Assembly: GCA_031278965.1 (NCBI GenBank)
Contig: JAITJJ010000079.1
Coordinates: 1 to 5,901 of the forward strand
Direction of reading: 5' to 3'
Length of the DNA: 5,901 nt
DNA from: Deferribacteraceae bacterium
GTDB taxonomy: Bacteria; Chrysiogenota; Deferribacteres; Deferribacterales; JAISNW01
Position numbers and translations under genes: made by a program
The notes under the pieces: generated by a model
The model's input: only the letters and a program-made list of their open reading frames with translations
Told to the model about the DNA's origin: nothing
Databases searched by the model: none
Shown here: positions 1 to 4,703 of the stretch, in pieces
How positions within the stretch are numbered: the first letter of the stretch is position 1
Layout of the letters: the number at the start of each line of letters is the position of its first letter

Positions 1-48
1 GTTCTTCGCTATTCCCAATACAGGCAGCCCGCTCGCTTTTCGAGCCAT
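1..48 (-). CDS. Possible 5' end of an unidentified gene (partial)
   Basis: On the minus strand an ATG at 48-46 opens a frame that runs 16 codons off the left edge, reading MARKASGLPVLGIAKN. A good ribosome binding site, GGAGGGG, lies about five bases upstream at 54-60, and a perfect TATAAT lies further upstream at 78-83. This arrangement supports a real start. Sixteen residues are too few to assign a family and I do not recognise the protein. The alternative is that this is non-coding repeat sequence with a chance start. The gene would lie downstream of, and in the same direction as, the lipoprotein gene ending at 310, but with its own promoter. Confidence 0.35.
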   Translation of the reverse strand, partial: MARKASGLPVLGIAKN

Positions 49-70
49 AATATCCCCTCCTGTCGTTCTT

Positions 71-83
71 TAGGAATATTATA
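71..83 (-). promoter_or_regulatory. Candidate -10 promoter element for the leftmost minus-strand gene
   Basis: The minus strand reads TATAAT at 83-78, a perfect -10 match. This places transcription start near 71, leaving a leader of about 23 bases before the ATG at 48. The hexamer 17 bases upstream reads TTCCAT, a poor -35 (3 of 6), so the promoter may need an activator. Support is limited to the -10 and its sensible spacing. Confidence 0.4.
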
Positions 84-116
84 TACCTAATGACTTAAAA
101 ATGGAATAAAACGGTG

Positions 117-200
117 CAACGCGGAAATTGCCTGCCTTGAATATCTCGCTTCTACCTGCGGGCAAAAGGCGTTGTTTTTGGGCGTTGGGGAATTTCCGCG
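117..200. repeat. Nested, mutually exclusive inverted repeats in a non-coding stretch
   Basis: The stretch 49-309 has no convincing gene. Within it CGCGGAAATT (120-129) is perfectly complementary to AATTTCCGCG (191-200). Overlapping the left arm, CAACGC (117-122) pairs with GCGTTG (169-174), which is followed directly by five T (175-179). Inside that, TTGCC (128-132) pairs with GGCAA (161-165). The two foldings share 120-129 and cannot coexist, as in an attenuator. Another arm pair, TATGTC (265-270) with GACATA (294-299), lies near the lipoprotein stop. The tract could be an interspersed repeat or the remains of one. No function is assigned. Confidence 0.45.
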
Positions 201-309
201 CTGCCGTAAGCAGACCATGAACAGGGAAATCCCATCGCCTCCCTTTTAATAAACGCTGCCTTCCTATGTCGGAGAATTACCTTTTAGGCGGAAGACATAT
301 GCTTCTGAG

Positions 310-1858
310 TTATTCAAAGCGGCAAACGTTTACGTTAAGACTAATCTCAAGTCCGTTCACAATATCTTGCGTTGCAGTTTTATTAAAGAGCACCATCCTT
401 TCGTTAAAAACCGGATAGGTTGCCAAAGCCCATTGGGATGAGTTGCCTTCTGGATGGAAGAGATAGGCTATGGAACCGTCTGAAGCGGTAAAGGTATATA
501 CTTCTTTATCTTCTGATCCGGATTTAGCAAAAGAACCGCTCTTAACAAACCCATAGTCTTCCGAAAAAAGCTCTTGATTTCCCTCCCCCGTCCACTTAAA
601 CTTCGTCCCGAATATATTTATCAAATTCCCGAAAGAATCTTGAATTTTGTCGGTATTGAAGTTCGCAGTTCCTAAATCGTAAGCTCCGATAGAAATGCTG
701 TCGTTACCGCTGTTAATGGTCTCAAAGTTCTTTTGAAGGTAGACTATACCATCTATCTCTTCTGTATAATCATGAGTAAAAAGCTGCGTGTAAACCTCTG
801 CGCCGCTGCTTAGAGAAATACTAAACGAACCATAACGGTCATTTACGGAAATAGTTGACAGCGAAGTTACCAGACTTTTCACAGGAGTAATGCCTATGGT
901 TGTTAAAGAGGCATTAAAATCAGGTTCTCCGGCGGGAGTTTCATCCAAACCCACACGCCTCCAAATTTTCCACTGAGCACCCGTTTGTATGAGGTCTAAG
1001 GTAAAGATCGAACCCTTACAATCGACTTCATAAAGTTTTGCATCGGCACTGATATTCCAATCTTTCGCCGCTGCCGCTTCATTCAGAGCAGTATCGGCAT
1101 CAGTTACTTCTTGACTTACTCCGCTTTCAACGCCGGATACAAGCGAATCCGCATCTGCGCTGACAGGGTCATCTGCAATATCAGTTACCATGTCAGATAC
1201 TATGTTATACAGGGCGGCGGTATGCGCCGGCGTAAAGGTTTCGGGCGTTACGCTAAGGACGGTTGCCAAGTAGTTCAGCAACCCTTCAACGACTTCGCTT
1301 ACCACTGTATGTATTTTTGCGATATCTGCATCAGTATAGCTCTCTTTTTTGAAAGGATCCTCTATTCCGGAGGTTTCCTTAACCTCATCGGATGCCAAAT
1401 TCACAGTATAATAGAGCGGGTTTTGATCCACCTTGTTTTTTACGATAGTGGTAAAGGCGGAAAGGGGTTTTTCTCCTGCAGGAGTTGTATACACAAGAAC
1501 AGGGAGTTTGCCGTCCATAACAGAAACGGATATGCCGGAAGAGCTTGATGGTTCTTCATAAAATTCAGCTGTTAAGGGAATGTCTTTTGATGCCGTAAGG
1601 GCGAAAGAACCGTCGGCAATATTTACGGGGATTAATTCTTCTTCGCCGTTGCAACTGTTGGACTTATCGACATCACTGCACACGTATACATTATACCCGG
1701 TTGAATAGCCGCTAGGTATTACGACATTCCCGTTAATTTGAGGAGGGTGTAGTGCCGCCGCCACCGTCGCTGTCGCTTGAGGAGCAGGAGGTGAAAAAGA
1801 GCGCCGTGAGCGCGAATAGAAAGACAATCAAAGTCTTGTGGAATAAAAACCGTTTCAT
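310..1858 (-). CDS. Large secreted lipoprotein, interrupted by an apparent +1 frameshift
   Basis: The gene starts at ATG 1858 with GGAGG at 1867-1871, eight bases upstream. The first frame encodes a basic start (MKRFLFHKT), a hydrophobic core and a lipobox ending FFTSC with Cys25, then a Ser/Asp/Gly-rich linker, and stops at 1735-1733. The body continues in the next frame to TAA at 310. Removing one C from the CCC at 1747-1745 fuses the two and gives about 515 residues. The body starts with a beta-rich segment holding an EF-hand-like loop (DVDKSNSCNGEE; D, D, S, S, N and E at loop positions 1, 3, 5, 7, 9 and 12), with cysteines that could form a disulfide. An acidic helical region follows, then a long Ser/Thr/Asn-rich beta segment. 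Lipidation at Cys25 and envelope anchoring are expected. No enzyme motif is visible and the function is unknown. A TTG at 1827 would keep the long frame open, but it would give an Arg/Pro/Ala-rich non-signal N-terminus and is unlikely to be the true start. Confidence 0.72.
1733..1858 (-). CDS. Lipoprotein signal-peptide frame (41 codons), the 5' part of the frameshifted gene
   Basis: This is the segment that is actually translated from the good start if no frameshift correction occurs: 41 residues beginning MKRFLFHKT and ending at TAA 1735-1733. It holds a complete type II signal peptide (n-region KR, hydrophobic core, ALFFTSC with Cys25) and a DSDGGGG linker. As it stands it would release a mature lipopeptide of about 17 residues. 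I treat it as the head of the larger gene, because the body in the other frame lacks any export signal and the linker joins naturally to the PPQINGN start of the body. Confidence 0.6.
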   Translation of the reverse strand: MKRFLFHKTLIVFLFALTALFFTSCSSSDSDGGGGTTPSSN

Positions 1859-1866
1859 AAAAGAAA

Positions 1867-1895
1867 CCTCCGTTGATTTTGCTCACTTTATGAGC
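1867..1895 (-). promoter_or_regulatory. Lipoprotein ribosome binding site and adjacent small dyad
   Basis: GGAGG (minus strand, 1867-1871) lies eight bases before ATG 1858 and decides the start. Just upstream, GCTCA and TGAGC form a perfect 5-bp dyad with a 5-base loop at 1881-1895, inside the likely mRNA leader. It could be a small operator or a leader hairpin. Further upstream, 1906-1944 can fold into an imperfect GC-rich stem (CCGC-AGGG-GCGG core) with two bulges, flanked on each side by TTTAAATA. Confidence 0.4.
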
Positions 1896-2030
1896 TTTAA
1901 ATATTTGCGTTTCAGCGCTTCCGCAGGGGCGGGCGAAACCGTTTAAATACGAAGCTTTTGCACTTGGGTGCCGCTTTTAAACGTTGGTTTTTTATAGACA
2001 GATTTTTAGTGACATTTTTGAAAATTTTAC

Positions 2031-2058
2031 TTGCAATCAGAACGTTAATCAGTATAGT
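2031..2058 (+). promoter_or_regulatory. Candidate promoter between the inverted repeat arms
   Basis: TTGCAA (2031-2036), a 16-base spacer and TATAGT (2053-2058) resemble a sigma-70 promoter (4 of 6 and 5 of 6 matches) pointing to the plus strand. Transcription would start near 2065 and run toward the decayed leader at 2208 and then the glycosyltransferase. It is the best promoter match I found in the AT-rich stretch 1859-2207, but chance matches are common in such sequence. Confidence 0.35.
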
Positions 2059-2072
2059 AAATTAATATGTTT

Positions 2073-2111
2073 CGGCGATTCCCCATAGACGGGCGGTATG
2101 CCGTTTTTTTT
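2073..2111 (+). terminator. Weak hairpin plus T8 tract, possible terminator or attenuator
   Basis: A GC-rich segment followed by eight T (2104-2111) lies 15-50 bases after the candidate promoter start. Possible pairings are CGGC (2073-2076) with GCCG (2100-2103), or ACGG (2089-2092) with CCGT (2101-2104). None gives a long stem, so this is a weak intrinsic terminator at best. If it works, the transcript from the promoter at 2031-2058 would be a leader of only about 45 nt. Confidence 0.3.
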
Positions 2112-2207
2112 GTGTTTTAGGTGTCGCTTTTTAACCAACGTTTAAAAGCGACAGATAATTAATTTGATTAAGTATTGTTCCCAGCAGAATTAACAGGGAT
2201 TTTATTT

Positions 2208-2477
2208 ATGAAGAGGTTTTTGTTCCACAGGGCTATGGTCGTTTTTGTCTTCGCGCTCACGGCACTTTTTTTCACGGGGTATTCCTCGGTGACAGCGACG
2301 GGGGAGCGGTAAACCGCGGTGTTTTCCCCTCCGTTGACAATAACTTTCCGCAGCGTGGAGATGATTCCCTCAACTAAAGTGTATAAGAAAAGATGCCTAG
2401 TTGCAAACGAAGGGGCGCTTGATGCTTATTTTGTCAAATTGGGGAAAGTAGAAGTAAAAGAGGATTGCCCTAACTAA
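2208..2477 (+). pseudogene. Decayed paralogous lipoprotein leader and trailing frame
   Basis: From ATG 2208, with a modest AGGG about nine bases upstream, the frame reads MKRFLFHRAMVVFVFALTAL and continues FFTGYSS to a TAA at 2310-2312. It closely copies the leader of the lipoprotein at 1858, including the following GACAGCGACGG linker DNA. The lipobox cysteine is tyrosine here, and one base is missing before the DSDGG segment, which shifts the frame. The shifted frame continues DSDGGAVNRGVF and stops at 2377. The original frame is open from 2313 to a TAA at 2475-2477 and encodes EGALDAYFVKLGKVEVKEDC near its end. That TAA overlaps the glycosyltransferase ATG as TAATG, the usual sign of translational coupling. 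I do not recognise the C-terminal part. A short real gene at about 2355-2477 is possible, but it has no well-spaced ribosome binding site. Confidence 0.5.
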
Positions 2478-3541
2478 TGAAAATAGCGCATGTTGATTTC
2501 GGCAAAGAGTGGAGGGGCGGACAGCGGCAAACCCTTTTGCTGCATCAGGGATTGCTGAAACAAAATTTTACTTCTTTTCTTATCTGCAATTCTGACGGCG
2601 AACTCCTTAAAAATCATGCTGAAAATACTCAGGCTTTCCGTTTTACCGGCGAAGCCTCGTTTTTTGGCGCTCTCAGGCTTTCCAAACTTATTAAAAAATT
2701 GGCGCCTGACATTGTTCACTCCCACGATGCCCACTCTCTGACCCCCCTTTTAATACTGAAAATTTTAGGCGCGCCTTTTAAGCTGGTGCATACCCGCCGC
2801 GTGGATTTCCCGGTAAAAACCCTAAAAAAATATAATAACCGTCATATAAACCTTGCCGCCATATCTCAAGGGGTAAAAGACGTGCTTGTAAACTGCGGAG
2901 TAACGGGGGACATACCCATAGTATACAGCGGGGTTCCTGTCCCAGCATTTCCCTCTGAATACGATGCGGAAACGGAGAGAAACGCGTTGGGGCTCCCTTC
3001 TGATTATATGGTTTTCGGAACAGCCGCAAATTTTGCCCCCCATAAAGACTTTCCCACCATGCTTAAAGCGTTTAACGAATATCTTTCAACGGGCGGCAAG
3101 GGAAAACTTCTCTTGGTGGGAGGCGGAAAAGGATTTGATGAAAGCGTCCGTCTTGCGGAAAATCTTGGAATAACAAAAGATACTATTTTTACGGGCTTTA
3201 AAGAAGACGTGGCGAAATATCTGAAATGTATGGATATTTATATAGTCACCTCAAGCTCTGAAGGGTTAAATACATCAATAATAGATGCCATGCACGCATC
3301 TCTGCCTATTATAGCTTCAAAGGTAGGGGGGATTCCTGAACTGGTGCGGAACGGAGAGAACGGATATTTGGTTGAAGCGGGGGATTACAGAGCTTTTGCG
3401 TCAGCTATGCACAGACTTTCGGAGGAGCCCGCAATACGGAACGCTTTCTCAAAATCCTCTCTTCAGCGGGGGAAGAGTTTTACCGATCAATTCATGACAA
3501 ACGGATATATTGGGCTATACCAATCACTAAGCGGAATTTAA
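2477..3541 (+). CDS. GT4-family (GT-B fold) glycosyltransferase
   Basis: This 354-residue protein is predicted to transfer a sugar from a nucleotide-sugar to a glycan or lipid acceptor at the cytoplasmic face of the membrane, probably for cell-envelope polysaccharide; donor and acceptor are unknown. The N-terminal Rossmann domain opens MKIAHVDFGKEWRGGQRQ, with the Gly-rich acceptor loop at 11-16, and has the DIVHSHD strand at 78-84. The C-terminal domain has FGTAANFAPHKD (180-191), LLLVGGGKG (211-219) and FTGF (238-241). The family EX7E motif appears as Glu262 with Asp270 in SEGLNTSIIDAM, and a nucleotide-binding loop KVGGIPELV lies at 282-290. Length is normal for the family. ATG 2477 is supported by the conserved N-terminus and by the TAATG overlap with the upstream frame; its own ribosome binding site (AGAGGA, 2458-2463) is distant. 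Its stop codon overlaps that of the opposite trmL. Confidence 0.92.
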   Translation: MKIAHVDFGKEWRGGQRQTLLLHQGLLKQNFTSFLICNSDGELLKNHAENTQAFRFTGEASFFGALRLSKLIKKLAPDIVHSHDAHSLTPLLILKILGAPFKLVHTRRVDFPVKTLKKYNNRHINLAAISQGVKDVLVNCGVTGDIPIVYSGVPVPAFPSEYDAETERNALGLPSDYMVFGTAANFAPHKDFPTMLKAFNEYLSTGGKGKLLLVGGGKGFDESVRLAENLGITKDTIFTGFKEDVAKYLKCMDIYIVTSSSEGLNTSIIDAMHASLPIIASKVGGIPELVRNGENGYLVEAGDYRAFASAMHRLSEEPAIRNAFSKSSLQRGKSFTDQFMTNGYIGLYQSLSGI

Positions 3542-3990
3542 ACCAACCCTTTGAAACCCTCTTTTGCTGCAATATAGTAACAGAGCACGGCGGCAGCGGA
3601 AGAGAGATTTAAAGAGCGTATCCCGTCTTTCATAGGGATTCTGAACAGTTTTTCAGAGTAAGTTTCATAGATATATTTTGGAAAGCCGCCCCCTTCCGAA
3701 CCGAAAACCAACGTTTCAGCGTTGGAGGGAAGGTGAGTATAAGGATTTTCCCCTTTCGTGCTGATAAAATAGGTTCTATCATCAATAATGCCGTAAAAAT
3801 CATCAAGGGAGGGAATATGTTTTATAACCGCCTTATCAAGGTAATCCATTCCAGCACGTTTCATATATTTATCAGAGAGAGAAAAACCAAGCCTCCCCGC
3901 AAGACAAAGCTCCGCACCGAGTGATGCAGCAAGTCGGGCAATATTTCCGGTGTTCTGGGGGATTTCTGGTTCAATAAGAACTATTTTCAA
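3538..3990 (-). CDS. trmL: tRNA (cytidine/uridine-34 2'-O)-methyltransferase TrmL
   Basis: TrmL uses S-adenosylmethionine to methylate the ribose 2'-OH of the wobble nucleotide in tRNA-Leu species. It is a minimal SPOUT-fold (alpha/beta knot) enzyme acting as a dimer in the cytoplasm. This protein has 150 residues, close to the usual size. It shows all three signature blocks: EPEIPQNTGNIARLAASLG (7-25), LVFGSEGGGFP (94-104) and IPMKDGIRSLNLS (118-130), the last forming the knot and cofactor site. The start is TTG at 3990; the conserved N-terminus MKIVLIEPEIPQNTGN begins exactly there. No strong ribosome binding site precedes it, and it overlaps the end of the upstream gene by 20 bp, so it is probably translated by coupling. 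It ends 4 bp inside the convergent glycosyltransferase. Confidence 0.95.
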   Translation of the reverse strand: MKIVLIEPEIPQNTGNIARLAASLGAELCLAGRLGFSLSDKYMKRAGMDYLDKAVIKHIPSLDDFYGIIDDRTYFISTKGENPYTHLPSNAETLVFGSEGGGFPKYIYETYSEKLFRIPMKDGIRSLNLSSAAAVLCYYIAAKEGFKGLV

Positions 3991-4465
3991 GTTTATCTAC
4001 CAAACGGTTGTATAAATCTATTAGGACGGAAAGATTTTCCGGAGGAGTTTCAATATTGTTTTCCAAGCGGGAAGCAAGCCCTTCAATAGCGGAATATACA
4101 CTTATTGGAGAAGGAACTCCAAGCGGAACATCTGAGGGATATTTTTCAACTTTTTCTATTCTCCGGTAACGGGCAAGCTCCGAGTAGCCCGTTTTTTCCT
4201 CCCTGCAACCGTGCTCGTAACGGTCGGTCGGCAACGGGGTATTATTCTCAACCTTTTTTTCCTCCCCGCCTTCAACGAATGACGTACTTATCAGCTTTTT
4301 CTGAAGAGCGCCTTTGGAAACAGACGCTTCTGAAAGCTCCGGCGGAGACGTTGCAAATATAGCGTTTATAGGTTCCATAGCCATAAATTCCTGTCCAATT
4401 CCGCCCCTACTCATTAAAATTAATAAGTATATTGCGGCGGAAACCGATTTGATCACCTTATGCAT
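3971..4465 (-). CDS. Hypothetical secreted or membrane-anchored protein upstream of trmL
   Basis: This is a 164-residue protein that I do not recognise. The N-terminus MHKVIKSVSAAIYLLILMSR has a basic start and a hydrophobic stretch at about 9-18, compatible with a signal peptide or anchor; cleavage near GIGQ/EF is possible. The middle (about 50-125) is highly charged and probably disordered, rich in Glu, Lys, Ser and Pro. The last 40 residues (AIEGLASRLENNIE...LYNRLVDKLENSSY) look helical and could form a coiled coil. ATG 4465 has no clear ribosome binding site, but no better start exists: the frame is open only back to about 4504, with no other ATG, GTG or TTG. It overlaps trmL by 20 bp in a different frame, suggesting one transcript. 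Codon pattern and the overlap support a real gene, but function is unknown. Confidence 0.6.
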   Translation of the reverse strand: MHKVIKSVSAAIYLLILMSRGGIGQEFMAMEPINAIFATSPPELSEASVSKGALQKKLISTSFVEGGEEKKVENNTPLPTDRYEHGCREEKTGYSELARYRRIEKVEKYPSDVPLGVPSPISVYSAIEGLASRLENNIETPPENLSVLIDLYNRLVDKLENSSY

Positions 4466-4555
4466 AGATAGAGCAAAAAATATGCCAAAGTGTTTGTTCT
4501 TAATAAGCCGCAGAATTCATCATTATCCCTTGATTATTATTCCGGCTTATCAAGA

Positions 4556-4599
4556 TCACTCCGCCGCCTTGCTGTATTTTAGCATCATAAATACCTCCC
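4556..4599 (-). other. Strong ribosome binding site with a 10-codon mini-frame
   Basis: On the minus strand GGGAGG (4599-4594) is followed after five bases by ATGATG (4588-4583), one of the best-formed translation starts in the window. The frame is only MMLKYSKAAE before TGA at 4558-4556. A GTG overlapping that TGA opens a second short frame (ILISRNNNQGIMMNSAAY). It may be a leader peptide for the hypothetical gene starting at 4465, or the remains of a longer gene. The mini-frame is in the same frame as the 4465 gene, but several stops separate them. Confidence 0.3.
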
Positions 4600-4619
4600 T
4601 GCTTTTATAGTCTCATTAT

Positions 4620-4683
4620 TTTACATAAATTTTACAATTCCTCTCTTAGCTTTTTTACACTCGTTTGTAAAAATAGGTTTACT
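4620..4683 (+). promoter_or_regulatory. Pho-box-like repeats in the pstS control region
   Basis: TTTACA occurs at 4620-4625 and 4631-4636, exactly 11 bp apart with the spacer TAAAT. It recurs at 4654-4659, 23 bp further on, and a variant TTTACT lies at 4678-4683. The first pair matches the layout of the E. coli PhoB box (two 7-mers, AT-rich spacer) and the TT(A/T/C)A(C/T)A direct repeats bound by Bacillus PhoP. The third copy also forms an 8-bp dyad with TGTAAAAA (4652-4659 and 4666-4673). The position directly upstream of pstS strongly suggests phosphate-starvation control. I could not fix a single -10; TTAGCT (4646-4651) and TAAAAA (4668-4673) are candidates. Confidence 0.6.
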
Positions 4684-4686
4684 TCT

Positions 4687-4695
4687 AAAGGAGGA
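4687..4695 (+). promoter_or_regulatory. Strong ribosome binding site of pstS
   Basis: AAAGGAGGA ends eight bases before ATG 4704. It is a near-perfect Shine-Dalgarno sequence and confirms the pstS start. It predicts high expression of the binding protein. Confidence 0.85.
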
Positions 4696-4703
4696 AGTTT
4701 TAT

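Larger units (their letters stand above)
1969..2153. repeat. 18-bp perfect inverted repeat spanning the divergent intergenic region
   Basis: CGCTTTTAAACGTTGGTT at 1972-1989 recurs as its exact reverse complement at 2133-2150. Three more bases match with one mismatch, so the arms extend to 1969 and 2153 and the unit begins TG and ends CA. A third, shorter copy of the outer part, TGTCGCTTTT, lies at 2122-2131. With 2144-2153 it makes a 10-bp hairpin with a 12-base loop. Each 18-mer has the same orientation relative to the lipoprotein leader downstream of it (ATG 1858 minus, ATG 2208 plus). It may be a shared regulatory site, a by-product of an inverted duplication, or the ends of a small mobile element; I saw no target-site duplication. 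Confidence 0.6.

Noticed and set aside
1111..1548. Open frame on the plus strand opposite the lipoprotein gene
   Set aside because: No ribosome binding site, unusual composition, and it lies wholly antisense to a gene with normal protein features.
310..1827. Taking TTG 1827 as the true start of the lipoprotein body
   Set aside because: It would yield an Arg/Pro/Ala-rich N-terminus that is an out-of-frame reading of the signal peptide DNA, and the 1858 start has a clear ribosome binding site and lipobox.
2065..2111. Riboswitch such as c-di-GMP or fluoride type
   Set aside because: None of the conserved core sequences of those aptamers could be matched; only a GC-rich segment with a T tract is visible.
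2122..2153. Integron attC-like site (AACCAACG near a hairpin)
   Set aside because: The GTTRRRY/RYYYAAC core sites are not both present, and there is no cassette array or integrase in the window.
4604..4636. Divergent minus-strand promoter (TATAAA at 4609-4604) driven by the same Pho-box
   Set aside because: Transcription would begin on top of the GGGAGG site at 4599-4594, and the direct repeats are oriented for the plus strand.
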